Shown here in pieces: positions 19,778-30,941 of a stretch of DNA of 31,507 nucleotides. The notes under the pieces were generated by a model. That model saw nothing but the letters and a program-made list of their open reading frames with translations, was not told the DNA's origin and did not search any database. Source of the stretch: Hysterium pulicare CBS 123377 (taxonomy: Eukaryota; Ascomycota; Dothideomycetes; Hysteriales; Hysteriaceae); the NCBI GenBank assembly GCA_000467715.1, contig AJFK01000538.1, forward strand, positions 1 through 31,507, written 5' to 3'. Each line of letters opens with the position of its first letter. Position 1 is the stretch's first letter. The position numbers and the translations under genes were made by a program.

Positions 19778-22700
19778 TCATGCACCAAGACCTTCTATTC
19801 CCTCCCCGAGAAACATCTCTACAAGCCTGCTCATGCGCTCCTCTCTGGCCTTCTTCTCCTTCTCCTTAGCTTTACCCTCACCAATTTTTGGTGCCCTAAA
19901 CATTACCTCGGCAAAGATTGTTGCATAATTCTTGTTAATCAATTGCCGTCTTGCCACCTCAGGGACCTGACTCAGCGTTCTCCTTCTAACGGTGACTTTG
20001 GGCGAAGCGGGGAGTTCGATGCTTGAGCGTGGTTTCGGATTCCATGCTGTTGCTTTGGATGAATTTGCAATCTCGTTCGCAATGCGGGAGAGCATTGACG
20101 TAAGGAGGACGAACGAGACGTTGTGGTTGGGAGAAGAGGAGAGAATCTCTAGAGCCCAAGTTCGTGCGTCATCACTTGACAGTTGTTGTTTTAACTTCTC
20201 TTGTGCGCTCAATCCCTTGTCTAACTTCTCCCATAGCTCCTCTGTCACTATGCCGTCTTGAAGGCTGCGCAGGAAGAACAACAGCGTCTCCGAAAGAATT
20301 TCAAGCCTTTGTATTGGAGTGGTTTCTGGCTTAAACCCGGACTCGAAAGGTTGATCGCAGTCAAGCGCTTCGTAAACATGGCCTTTGAGACATTGATGTG
20401 GCGAGTCATCGGCCGCATGACGCTCTTCTTCGACAAAAGGCCACCCGGCATTATTTTGCCATGGTGCCTTTTGACCATCTGAGCTATGGGTCATATCCCA
20501 ATCTGCGAGGGTTCTCTCAGTCAGGTCTTCTATGGCTTCCGTCAGCCGGAATAATTCCCTAGGAGCCGACCACTTTACCCCTTGTTCATCAGTCCATTTC
20601 TGGCCCTGAAGTTTACGGATGCCGCCTTCAGGAATCCTGATCAATTTGTCGATAGAACGAGCGAGTGACGATTGCAACCAATGGCCGCGAACGGACAAAA
20701 AGTGATCCCTCCCGTTTTCGACTCTCAAGACTAATATATCCTCGAGGTTTGCCATTCCTTCGTTGAGATCGCGAAGAAGTCCTACATCTTGAACTTTGGC
20801 CTTCAATTGCACGTTGCACACTTCTGCGGGCTCAATTAGATACAGCTTCCGACCATCCGTTGTTGTAGATGTTGGTTCGCGATCAAATTGAGCAGAGAGC
20901 CAGGGAGGAAATGCCCCTTCTGACTGTCCTGGCCCCACAGGGCGCTCCACGAAACTGACTGTAGCCGATGTTCTGCCCGTGTTTGCAATGGTAATGCTGC
21001 ATTTCTTACTCGTGCCGTATCGAATATCGCCAAAGTCGACGCCATCGAAATCAAGTTTATCTTTGCTTGTGACTTCGAGATCGTTTGTGCCAATAGTACG
21101 GTCTACGACCATTGTAACAGTTGGTCTGCCTTCATTTTCGGCACGGTCAAGTTCCCTAGCAATTTCCTGATGGACGATCGCCTTAAGCTCGGGTATCACT
21201 GCATCATACTTCAAAGAGAACACAGCGTCCAGGGGCTTATGGTCCGATGATATCACCCGTTGATGAGGCGTGTAGTATTCAAGTGTAATTTCATCCATGG
21301 CACCTTCTTTTGTGAGTACGGGCTCTGGTTCGGTATCAGCATACTCATCGTACTCATCACCGTCTGTGTCCGGATTGTAGTCAAAAAGAACGTCATCGTC
21401 AGCGCCAGCTTCTTCCATGCCCCTGGCTTTCATTTCCTCGTCTTTTTTTCTGGAATCCTCCTCCTCTTTTAGCTTGGCATCAAAAGCTAGTTTTGACCTT
21501 CGAGTCCTGTATAAGATGCGATCGCACCAGCTTGGGCACCTCTTCTTTTCGCTTGAGTCGAATACTCCAACTTTGCCCACATCGTACTTGTAGGTTGGAA
21601 GAAACTCAATGGGCCCTTCCCTCCAGCCATCATGGAAGGCCTTTCTCGCCTTTTGCTGCTGTCGAAGCTCATCATGAGGTAGCAGCGAGGTGAGAGTCGT
21701 CTGAAGTGAAGCTGGGTCTAAATGAGGCGGTAAAGGTACGGCATCTATCTTCGTATCCGTCGTAGTTGTAGAGTGTTGCGATTGGCCATCGAAAGATTTA
21801 TCTAAAGTTGATGAGACAGTCGAGGAATTAGACATGTTGGAGCTGTCAGGATCAAGTCCCAGCGCATGTCTCGTTAGGAGATGGCGCACATCATCACCAG
21901 GCATTCCTTCAAGCCTGTAGTTGAGATCTCCAAACCAAAACGCAAAATCTTCTTCCCCAAGGCCTTCCCCGCTGGTTTGTGCTATGCCAGCCACGTCTTT
22001 AATAGGTTCGAACTTGGTTCGACTGACGACTTGAGACACATCCCAGTTTCTCCTCTCGAGAGCGGCTTTGTCAGCGCCGGCGGCAAGGTGAGAATTGATG
22101 AATACGAGTCGCGTAGTTTCCCCTAGTATTATCCTCGCTGTGACCGCTCCTTTGTTGCCCATGTAGCCCATGAGACCCGTTCCTACGCTGGTGGTACTGA
22201 CGGAACCTATTTGAGGTGCAATGGAAGGAGACGCGTACACCAGCAGGAGCAGACCTATCAACTGTTGCTCTGCCACAAGTTGATATCCTTCAGGGAGTGC
22301 ATCTTGGACAGATTTCTTGAATCTGTTCGCTGGCGCCGGGTCGGTATAGGGACGGAGAGCTTCTGCTGGAGACGTGATGTCAATGACCTCTTGTAGACCT
22401 AGGACGTAAATCCCAATATCCGGGCCTGCGGGGATGACTCCGGCATCATTCTTAGGAATAGTAGACGTCTTCTTGCTTTTCCTAGCCTCCTGGTTCTCGA
22501 CGCTTTCTCTCTTGTCCGAAGTATCCGAATGTGTATTGTTGATGTTCAAGCCTCCCAGAGCCTCCTCAATGCCTTTACCCTCGACAAACCAACCACCAAT
22601 GTCGTTCTCTGTCCCCTTGAACGAGGCTACATTCCATGTCCCGACTTTGATGCGGATGCTTCTTTGCCTTGTATATTCGGATCTTCGTTCGTGAAGGGCT

Positions 22701-22816
22701 TGGAACAAGGTCTGGGGGGTGGACACAGCGGAATCATCGTTAGCAGGGAAAGCCCCAGGGACTTTGGAGTCGAGGATTTCGACGGATGATGCGCTGTCGC
22801 CGTTGGAGGACGGCAT
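19778..22816 (-). CDS. Inositol polyphosphate 5-phosphatase, OCRL/INPP5B-like
   Basis: Intronless, 1012 residues from the first ATG. Domain order matches OCRL/INPP5B: 5-phosphatase (about 55-540), an ASH immunoglobulin-like domain (about 580-720) and a RhoGAP-like C-terminal domain (about 790-1000). Catalytic motifs are visible: WNVASFKG near 61, LGLQEV near 140, GNKGAV (220-225), NSHLAAG (241-247), WFGDLNYR (294-301), PSWCDRI (428-434) and SSDHKP (523-528). Such enzymes remove the 5-phosphate of PtdIns(4,5)P2 and related lipids on endosomal, Golgi or plasma membranes. Two Ser/Thr- or Asp/Glu-rich inserts stand out: one after HALGLDPDS and an acidic one (about 455-510) between WCDRI and SDHKP. 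It is divergent from Dcp1 and in tandem with GARS (about 240 bp apart). Confidence 0.95.
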   Translation of the reverse strand: MPSSNGDSASSVEILDSKVPGAFPANDDSAVSTPQTLFQALHERRSEYTRQRSIRIKVGTWNVASFKGTENDIGGWFVEGKGIEEALGGLNINNTHSDTSDKRESVENQEARKSKKTSTIPKNDAGVIPAGPDIGIYVLGLQEVIDITSPAEALRPYTDPAPANRFKKSVQDALPEGYQLVAEQQLIGLLLLVYASPSIAPQIGSVSTTSVGTGLMGYMGNKGAVTARIILGETTRLVFINSHLAAGADKAALERRNWDVSQVVSRTKFEPIKDVAGIAQTSGEGLGEEDFAFWFGDLNYRLEGMPGDDVRHLLTRHALGLDPDSSNMSNSSTVSSTLDKSFDGQSQHSTTTTDTKIDAVPLPPHLDPASLQTTLTSLLPHDELRQQQKARKAFHDGWREGPIEFLPTYKYDVGKVGVFDSSEKKRCPSWCDRILYRTRRSKLAFDAKLKEEEDSRKKDEEMKARGMEEAGADDDVLFDYNPDTDGDEYDEYADTEPEPVLTKEGAMDEITLEYYTPHQRVISSDHKPLDAVFSLKYDAVIPELKAIVHQEIARELDRAENEGRPTVTMVVDRTIGTNDLEVTSKDKLDFDGVDFGDIRYGTSKKCSITIANTGRTSATVSFVERPVGPGQSEGAFPPWLSAQFDREPTSTTTDGRKLYLIEPAEVCNVQLKAKVQDVGLLRDLNEGMANLEDILVLRVENGRDHFLSVRGHWLQSSLARSIDKLIRIPEGGIRKLQGQKWTDEQGVKWSAPRELFRLTEAIEDLTERTLADWDMTHSSDGQKAPWQNNAGWPFVEEERHAADDSPHQCLKGHVYEALDCDQPFESGFKPETTPIQRLEILSETLLFFLRSLQDGIVTEELWEKLDKGLSAQEKLKQQLSSDDARTWALEILSSSPNHNVSFVLLTSMLSRIANEIANSSKATAWNPKPRSSIELPASPKVTVRRRTLSQVPEVARRQLINKNYATIFAEVMFRAPKIGEGKAKEKEKKAREERMSRLVEMFLGEGIEGLGA

Positions 22817-23264
22817 GGCGAGGTTGAAGGCAAGAGGAGGAGGGGACAGCACAATTCAGACAATAAAGCATTTCTAGGGATGCATTGGGATTCTAGTAAG
22901 AATGGGCGCCGACATGGTGGATAATGACGGCGTCGACTGCTTGACAGGCGGCAAGGCGGAGGGAGACTTGGTCTCGGCCCCCCGCTGATGCTGATGTACA
23001 GTGACGATGTCAGGGCGGTACTAAGCAAGCCACAATACTTACCCACCTCTTCCTTACGGCAGCTTCACTGTTCTACATGTAGTACATGGTCGATGCAGTC
23101 GAAGTACAGAAGTACCGTACCTAGATAATTGCCCTTCACTATTTAACGTAAACCTAAAGTCCATAAATACCGAGCCTCCCCCTGCTTTGGACATAAGTGC
23201 TGCCCTGGGCCTACAACGCCTGAGTACAACACCCTCGGGCTTCACCCCACTGAATTAACCATCA
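22817..23264. promoter_or_regulatory. Bidirectional promoter between 5-phosphatase and Dcp1
   Basis: 448 bp between divergent starts with no supported gene; a 139-codon minus-strand frame at 22627-23046 overlaps the 5-phosphatase in another frame, is Pro/Ser-rich and is best taken as a shadow. No named motif stands out. Confidence 0.5.
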
Positions 23265-24149
23265 ATGGCCTCACGAAAAGCAAAAGCGCGAGCAACCTAC
23301 CACCAAATCCAGCCCCAACCTCAACCTCAACCTCAACCTCAACCATCAGACTACGAAACCGACGTTCCCGCCTTCGACGTCCCGCCCCCGCCGCCGCGCA
23401 CAAATGAAGAACTCAATCTCTCCGTAATCCGACGGCACTACCCCTTCGTAACCTCTATCTTCTCCCATGCCCAGTACACGGTGGTATATCTCTTTTCGCC
23501 CTCAACTCAGCAGTGGGAAAAATGCGGAATCGAGGGCACGCTCTTCGTCTGCCAACTGACACCAAGCCCTATCGGCGCCGATCGTTTCGCCGTCATCATA
23601 TTGAACAGAAGGGGGCTGGACAACTTCTTCGCCGAGGTAACGAGTAGCAACGACGTGGAAAACACCGAAGAATACGTGATATTACAGATTGGTGCCGAGG
23701 ATGGGACCCCGCAGATCTTTGGGTTGTGGATATTTTCGGAGCCGCCTCCATCGAGTACCGCGAATATGAGAGCCATCAATGCCGGCATCATTCAGGACTG
23801 CGCCGCGACGGCAGAGGAAAGTAGAAACGAGTGCGAGAAGGCATTAAGAGAGTCTGGTAACGGCTTGCAGGATTCGCCAGAGCAGACGGAGACGGATCTT
23901 GAGGAAGAAAGTGTGCCCATGGGCCGGCAACTATCATTGAGGGAACTTTTCGGACAGCAGAGGGTACAGGACGCTGGATGGAGTCTGCATAATCATCACA
24001 GCTCTGTGGCAAACCCGATGCAATACCCATCTGCACAACCCTCTCGAAATCAGTCGGTGCCAGGTTCGGGCCGTGGTGCCCCTATGGAGGGGGATGTGCT
24101 GGGGCAATTATTTATGAAGGCAAAGCAAGGGTATAATGGCCTTGGATAA
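23265..24149 (+). CDS. DCP1: mRNA decapping complex subunit Dcp1
   Basis: Intronless, 294 residues. After a basic start and a Gln-Pro repeat (about 15-27), residues 45-170 form the EVH1-like Dcp1 domain, with NLSVIRRHYPFV, WEKCGIEGTLFV, FAVIILNRRGLDNF and IFGLWIF blocks in family order. Dcp1 binds and activates the decapping enzyme Dcp2 in cytoplasmic mRNA decay. After the domain comes a helix-like stretch (about 170-200) and a polar tail of about 90 residues containing RQLSLRELFGQQ, a possible short linear motif, as in other filamentous fungi where the tail is longer than in yeast. It diverges from the 5-phosphatase gene. Confidence 0.92.
   Translation: MASRKAKARATYHQIQPQPQPQPQPQPSDYETDVPAFDVPPPPPRTNEELNLSVIRRHYPFVTSIFSHAQYTVVYLFSPSTQQWEKCGIEGTLFVCQLTPSPIGADRFAVIILNRRGLDNFFAEVTSSNDVENTEEYVILQIGAEDGTPQIFGLWIFSEPPPSSTANMRAINAGIIQDCAATAEESRNECEKALRESGNGLQDSPEQTETDLEEESVPMGRQLSLRELFGQQRVQDAGWSLHNHHSSVANPMQYPSAQPSRNQSVPGSGRGAPMEGDVLGQLFMKAKQGYNGLG
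23316..23344 (+). repeat. CAACCT minisatellite inside Dcp1
   Basis: 4.8 perfect copies of CAACCT in tandem, encoding alternating Gln-Pro. Because the unit is six bases, copy-number change adds or removes Gln-Pro pairs without breaking the frame. Confidence 0.9.
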
Positions 24150-24498
24150 AGAGCATTCGAGCCTGTGTGTACGCAGAGCAGAGGACTGTATTGATTTTGG
24201 CATCATTATCGAGATACCCAGCCTTTCTGATCTTTATGCACAACCATTTATTCTAATACACCTCCATGATATGTGTCATTTTTAACTGCATTGGCCACCT
24301 ATTCGTAGCCCTTTGAGCCAGCCTAGCATTTTGCTAACCCTTCTAAGACAAACTTAGCCCAAAGGTTTTGTTACTGAGTCCATCATGTCTTTCCAAACTA
24401 GTACAAAGTGTAGGAGGCACAGGCAGACTCTTTAAAGACCATGAATTCTGAAACGAATCTGCCCTATCAGATTCCTTGCCGACGACTCTTCTCCTGTT
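24150..24498. other. Convergent 3' region of Dcp1 and the LDAH-like gene
   Basis: 349 bp between two facing stop codons. I see no gene; it should hold both 3' UTRs and polyadenylation signals. Confidence 0.55.
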
Positions 24499-25923
24499 TT
24501 AACCATCGCTCTGCATTATCTCGTCAATGTAGCTCTTAACTTTCTCAGCAACCGGTACACTATGTTTAATACAAAACCCATGCGGCCACCCCTCAACCTC
24601 ATCGACCTCCATCTTCGGTTTCCAGGCTTCTCCCTCGCTCCACGCCTTCGTCCTGATCAATTCATCTCTCGTCTCATCCGCCACCCAATGATCCTGCTTT
24701 CCAAATAGAAATCTCAGCGCAAAACGCGGCTGCGAAGATAGCGAAGGGTGCGCCGCTCCCCATACCTCTTCGTCCCAGGTATCAGCCGTGATTGTTACCA
24801 TTTCGTCGCCGGCCATGTGCCTAGTTGGTGGTCAGCGAGATTATGAGAGCGTAGAGGGGCTACAGTGTCGTTGATGACTTACAATGCTTGTCGGACTCCC
24901 CATTTACTCTTGATAAACGCAGTAGTCGTTTTCGCTGCGTCAGGAGGAAAAGACATTACGTTTCGAATGAGAAAGCAGAGGAAGGTACTAGGTATGCAGA
25001 AGGTCATTAATTTCACTAGTAGTGAGGCTATGAGAGCGAACTGAGGTAGGCATAGGAAGAACTGTAGAAACCGGTTAGCACTCGGACAATGCTGAAATCG
25101 TGAAAGGTGAGTCTATAGGGACTTACACCAAACTTCCTCCCACTTCGACTCCTCACAATATGTGTGACTGTCGGGAAAAGGCACACCTAAAGGTAGGAGT
25201 ACAATTAGCATGAACTTCAGAAAGGGTTTCAGTGTACTTCTGCCAATAGTGTTCTCAGCATATATTACCACTTGAGGTGGGATTTGAGTGTTGAACACAT
25301 AAAGCGTAGGTGGAAAGACGGGGACATGTGCTTTGCACCAGGACCTTACGTACTCCTCCAACAATTGTGAACGTATCTCCTCCCAATGCGTGATTGACTA
25401 ACTTCAGCTTCTCCCTATGCCTTCTCAGAATCTCAAGAAGAATATAGGCACCAACAGAATGCCCTATCAGAATAACTCTGACATCGTTTCCACATCTCTG
25501 CGTCTCCCTCTTCACGAGTCCCTCCAACGCCCTCTCCGTCCCTTCGATTTGCGCCTGAAGGCCATGGGGTACATTCCCTATGTTTTCGGGATCTTTCTTT
25601 TTCGGGCTCACGCCATTGCCTGGAACTTCAAATCCTAAGAGAGAACGCCCGAAGACCTGAAAAGTTACGCCCCGCGAAGACGTTGAGAGTAATGCGTAGA
25701 GATGGTAGAGAAAAGTGCGGTAGTATTCTATCAACCCGGGATTTCCGGTTATGAAGTACACGAGAACAGTTCCCTTAGTATCCGAGCCAAATAGATGAAT
25801 GGTAGATGCTTGATCAGTAGACATTGGGTTGTCTATAAAGGAATAAGGATTGGTGAGCGTGGATGCAACCTTGGAAGTAAAGAGATCGGCCATGCACGTG
25901 ATCGTACCGATAATCAACTTCAT
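24499..25923 (-). CDS. LDAH-like lipid-droplet serine hydrolase
   Basis: Complement of 24499-24820, 24883-25061, 25127-25186 and 25354-25923; 376 residues, introns 62, 65 and 167 nt. It is an alpha/beta hydrolase of the lipid droplet-associated hydrolase (DUF2305) family: YFITGNPGLIEYY near 57-69, nucleophile Ser156 in GHSVGAY, then FGKQDHWVAD with the likely acid Asp313, and WPHGFCIKH with the likely base His350. A hydrophobic stretch (about 212-245, FFLCLPQFALIASLL...) probably forms the hairpin that inserts into the lipid-droplet surface. Members act on droplets in sterol-ester or triacylglycerol turnover; the substrate is debated. The start is the longest; an in-frame ATG ten codons later (MADLFTSK) is also plausible. 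Confidence 0.92.
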
Positions 25924-26537
25924 AGATGCCGGACTCTGTTCACTCTTTCCAACGTATTCATAATCTAGTAGTTTTTGTTGATAAATACCTCAAGGAGACT
26001 GAGTATCCTGCTGCACAGGTCCATAAATACAGTGGGGAAACGCGTTCAGGTCCTGGACAATGTGCATGCTTGTTTCGTATGCATGTTTTACGAACATACT
26101 GATGCGCTCTGACGCGGATTTTCTTACCGCGAGAGGTTCTTTATCAGTTGTATATTTGTTTATGGTAAAACGGAAATGAAAACATTTTGCACACGAGAGC
26201 ATTCGAGGACCTCCGGAGTTAGCCCTGGATATACATAGGAAGAATTATTTACAATTATTGTTACATGGGAGAAAGTCTAGGAGAAAATCTACGCTAAGCG
26301 AACAATCGCATAGAGTAGGTTAACGCCTTCTCTTCAAATCCTTCTTGTTGCATAGGTACAACAAAAAGCCCGCCAAATTATCGCGACGTTTCAAAAACAT
26401 AAAAATCAAGAGAAATAAAGAAGAACCAAAATGACTCCCGCAAAATAAAGATTCAGAGCAACGCGTACCGTTGGTAACTGGAATGCTTCAATGCAATGCA
26501 CGCTCCAATCCTCAAAACGTATCGCTTGTCCTCGGAA
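25924..26537. other. Spacer between LDAH-like and Alr1/Mnr2-like genes
   Basis: 614 bp holding the promoter of the LDAH-like gene and the 3' UTR of the CorA transporter, both on the minus strand. The 26200-26460 part is AT-rich, and a 70-codon minus-strand frame at 25990-26202 has no recognisable features. Confidence 0.5.
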
Positions 26538-28587
26538 TTAAATGTACCTCATCCGCTTGGCAACCACAAGACAGATGGTAACGAAAGCCGCAATAACCCC
26601 CACAATGCCGAAGAACCATCCCAGTCCGGTGCTGGCGTGTCCCGGCACGGGAACATTCATACCAAAGAGACCACAGATGAGATTGAGTGGGACTAGGATT
26701 GTCGCTATCAAGGTGACTTTTCCAAGCGTCGCGTTGGCGGCATTTCCCTGTACAAGATTATCCACGCTGATCTGGGCCAGGTAGTTGGAATGACTGCGGG
26801 ACAGCATTTTTTCGAAATGACCCAAATTCGACATCATGGTGACGACGTGATCTTGGATATCACTTAGATAAAGTCCAACGTCTCCGCGTGGTGCGACGTT
26901 GAAGTTCTCATTGCACCGTTTGGCAAAGCCTTTGATGACGTCTGCCTTACCACCCAGGAGGCGCAGGAGGGACATGACCTTTTTGCGGCTATCGCCGATG
27001 GCACGGAGAATGACACGGGAATCTTCAATGCGGGCTGTGAAGACTTGGTCTTCGATCGCGTCGGCTTCGTGTTCTACCTCTCGAATCACAGGAGCGAAAG
27101 CGTCGACAATGTCGTCACTGAGAGTATATCAGTTAAGCTTCATGACCAAGTGGAGATCTCGGGAATACGAACATTAGAGCATAGCAAATCCAATCTGCAG
27201 AGAGGGATACATAGTCCCTAAGCCTCCCAATTCTCTTGCGAACGTTGGTGGCATGGGGGCTCTCGCAAATCGTGAAGGTTAGGAGTCCATCTTTGAAGAC
27301 GACGGCGTAGAAGTTGATCGGTTCCAAGTAGTCCTCGCTCTTCTTGTCCATTTGAAAGAAGGAACGGAAGCAAACGAAGTAATAGTAATGGAACAACTCC
27401 ACTTTTTCGCGGGTTTCCTGTTGTGTAATGTCCTCACGAGTCAATGGGTGGACTCCGAACGCTTTGCAGACGGCGAAAACCTCCTCTTCCGTGGGATTGA
27501 GCATATCAAGCCACCAAACGCCACCATTAGGGCTGAGCTCGAAGAGGTCGCGGAAACTCTCCCCTGGCATCAAAAGCCCGCCCAAATCAGGGGAGTGGAT
27601 GGTGTCATCGATTTGAGAAGAAAAGAAGGTCCACCTGTTCAGAGGGATCTGGGTCGTGCTGCCACGCTTTTCGGCTGTCACACAAGTTGCAAGATCTCCC
27701 TCGCTGAGCTTTTCATCGAGGACGGCATCTGAGTCCGCACATTTGAGCTCTGTTGGATCGGATGTATTTTTAAGGTCAACGGGGCTTCCTGGTTTGGGGC
27801 GCAAGTCGTTGAAGACGCGTGGTTTGTTATTTTGAGACAGGATGCTGGCCTTGTGCCTCAAAAACGGTACGATTGGTGTCCTCTCATGTGACTCGGCGAC
27901 GAATTCCTCCAGTTCTTCGAAATCTATCTGCGTGGTCTTACCAGCCTCTTCATTAACAGGGAAGCAGACGTCTTCCTCGGCAGAACTGTGACGGGAGGCA
28001 ACCTCTGTCTGCAGGTCGTTTGGCCGTTCATCGCTGATGGTTGGTCGGCGTCTGTGTGTCCCTCCAGACACTGTTCTTTTCAATGCGAGATCCAGATCAG
28101 ATGGCGCCCTGCTGTTGATAGTTCCTGCTCGATCACGCCGACGGGGATCCGCAAATGCGTCAACGGAGTTAGGGGGGGAGACAGAACGTGAGGATGTGGA
28201 AGTAGCCCTCGATCTTGACAATCCTTCGACTTGCTGGTCCCGGGGTCGTCGGAACGTACTCCGTCGCCCAATAGGGCTGGCAACCGAACCACGTCTCCCA
28301 TATCGATTTTCTCCGAGGATACTCCTGTCGTCATCCACAATGGCATTTTCAAAGTCCCTTGAAGTAATATCATGCCTCTCCAGGGCTTCGTTGACATGTA
28401 GCAGATCTGGCCTTTCAGGGACCTGGACACTGGCAAACGTTCCTCTACGAGTCCCAGGAAAAGATGGCATACCAGGACCTGTTTCAATTCTAGGCAAAGA
28501 TGCAGGTTGACGCCGATGGTCGTCAAGATCAGACACCGGCGTGCTGAACCTCGTTTGGGATTTCTCAGATCTCGGAGAGTCGGACAT
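26538..28587 (-). CDS. CorA-family magnesium transporter, Alr1/Mnr2-like
   Basis: Complement of 26538-27117 and 27173-28587 (55-nt intron); 664 residues. Residues 1-320 are Ser/Arg/Asp-rich and probably disordered, as in fungal Alr1/Mnr2 proteins. The CorA domain follows: WWLDMLNPTEEEV, HPLTREDITQQETREKVE, FYAVVFKDGLLTFTICESPHATNV, the long stalk helix, a membrane segment ending in the GMN motif (LFGMN, 624-626) and a second segment (about 639-657), with a short basic end (RMRYI). GMN forms the pore-mouth selectivity loop in Mg2+ channels of this family. Yeast Alr1 is in the plasma membrane and Mnr2 in the vacuole; sequence alone does not decide. It is not a close copy of the other CorA-type gene here: they share only the membrane module. 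Confidence 0.94.
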
Positions 28588-29698
28588 GACTTTGGATCTT
28601 TCGTAAAACTCTTATTTCGGCTAGGACCAATAAATGAAAATCTTCCAATGGCGAGCCGCTTGTGAGCGCTCACCGTGCGAGTGCGCTCAACTTGAATGAA
28701 GGGCTTCGCGTAGGGGCTACCCTACACTCAGCCAGGATGAATGAAGGCAGATTCTTTGCCTCCTCGTTACGCCAGCGCGCTGACGCCCAATTTCCGAAAC
28801 TTTTTTGTGAATAGCAGTGTTCGAGTATGCACAGACGATGCTTCCGTTAGGTCAAGTTATGGAGGCTTCTTGTAGTCGCCTCCGTAGACCCAGGCTTTTG
28901 GGCCGAGGAGAGGACGCACGAAGGAGAATTTGTGGAGAGTGAGGACCGCCAACTTGATGGTTTTATTAGGGTGCGACGACGAAGCGTCGAGTAAGTGTTG
29001 TGGTGCGAAAGTTGATAGATGTGAAGACTCCCAGAGAGAGATCAGTCGCAAGAGGTAGATGTTCGGGCTTTCGGTTTGTTGCCGTGAAATGATGCACGTA
29101 TTTTCCTCGCCGGAGGTGGACACAATGTCTCGTCAGCAGAGAACAATAGTTTAGACAAAAGTCGTAGTGGTTGTTGTTATTGAATCGACGTCCAGGTGGA
29201 CATTTATGTGGTGATGGTAAAGTGAGAAGGGGAGAGGCGGTGATGAAAGAAAGCGAGAAGAAAAGTCGGATTCCGGCAAGCAACTGAGTCAGCCAGAGTG
29301 GTACTTGCCTCTCTTTTCAGCTGTAGCAGAGTGTCTCAGCGCAATCACACGCAGAGTCTAGATTTTTTTGGCTTGAGTGATTTAAAATTTTCCCTTCTCA
29401 TCGTTTGCCGACAGAGGACTGTGAAAGGCCAATTAATTAATTCACTGTTGGGCAGCTGCCGCTTTGGTGGGCGCTTCATCGCTCCATGCGATGTCATAGA
29501 TAGGGCACCTGGTTGGCCAAGTTGCGGCTCTCGGCGGCCCTGTTCCTGTCTGCCGCCGGCATTGTTGGCAAGCGTTGCATTCGCTCCCGATTAAGCCCTG
29601 GAGATCAAGACACATTGTCCCGCTCTCCACCAACCAACCGCAACCATCGCCCTTGATACACACCTCTTCCACACCAGCCCTTGCTACACAATAACACC
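28588..29698. promoter_or_regulatory. Long divergent region between the Mg transporter and SPC1
   Basis: 1.1 kb between divergent starts. It contains an 87-codon minus-strand frame at 28857-29123 without an ATG whose last ~35 codons (to a TAA at 28857-28859) favour C in the third position. It also has a minus-strand ATG in good context (cataaATG, near 29204) that stops after eight codons, and an AATTAATTAATT run near 29430. A long leader with an upstream ORF for the transporter, or a small undetected gene, are both possible. Confidence 0.45.
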
Positions 29699-30107
29699 AT
29701 GGCCGACCAACTACTAGATCAAGTTCGGGACCTCGTCGAAGGTCAGATTGTGCGTCTTGAGAAATCGATCCCACGAATGTTGCTTTGCTTACCATCTCAG
29801 GACTTCGAAGGCCAGCGTCTAGCTGAGATGCTCACGACTGTGTTACTTGGCTTCTCTGGCGTACGTCTTTGATCTTACCTTGTCTTTCTCCAATGCTCAT
29901 CGCTTGCAGATAGTTGCGTTCCTCATCGGCTATATCAACCAAGATATCTACCAAACATTATATGTCGGACTAGGAGGAACTGCTCTTACCTTCTTGGCCG
30001 TCGTTCCGCCCTGGCCGTTCTTTAACAAGAATCCCGTCTCATGGTTGCCACCTCACAACGCTATTACGAATGTCAATATTGCCGTCGATGGAAAGAAAGT
30101 GGGATAG
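29699..30107 (+). CDS. SPC1: Signal peptidase complex subunit SPC1
   Basis: Exons 29699-29749, 29801-29860 and 29910-30107; 102 residues, introns 51 and 49 nt, both phase 0. The short N-terminal helix continues across the first splice as EGQIDFEGQRLAE, the conserved SPC12 entry, followed by two membrane segments (about 27-46 and 50-69, the first with FLIGYINQDI) and the PPWPFFNKNPVSWLP end of the membrane part. SPC1 is a small ER membrane subunit of the signal peptidase complex, with both ends in the cytosol; it supports cleavage specificity but is not catalytic. Length matches the family. Confidence 0.95.
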
Positions 30108-30415
30108 TCATTATAACTGGATGATTCATAGGGGAACAAAGCATGAATAAATCCGGGGCGCGGTGTACTATATGGCAAGCACTACTGGGGATCTAGCACG
30201 TTGTGATGTGAATTCAAGACCATGATGGGAATTACGACTCATTCGCTTGCAAGCTTCCGAAACCCGACTCCGTCTGAATCAAACCCCCCAGGAAGGAATC
30301 TATCCTGATGAAACATTTATTTCCCATGCCTTTCGATGCAAACGAAAGGTCAACTGGTGCCTCCCAATAAACAGGATCCATCATCTCTTGTGTCTCACTG
30401 TGAAGGGCCAAAACT
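30108..30415. other. Convergent 3' region of SPC1 and Rbx1
   Basis: 308 bp between facing stop codons; no gene seen. It should hold both 3' UTRs. Confidence 0.55.

Positions 30416-30941
<526 letters not shown>

Noticed and set aside
22627-23046. 139-codon minus-strand frame upstream of the 5-phosphatase
   Set aside because: Overlaps the start of the 5-phosphatase in another frame; low-complexity Pro/Ser/Leu composition typical of a shadow.
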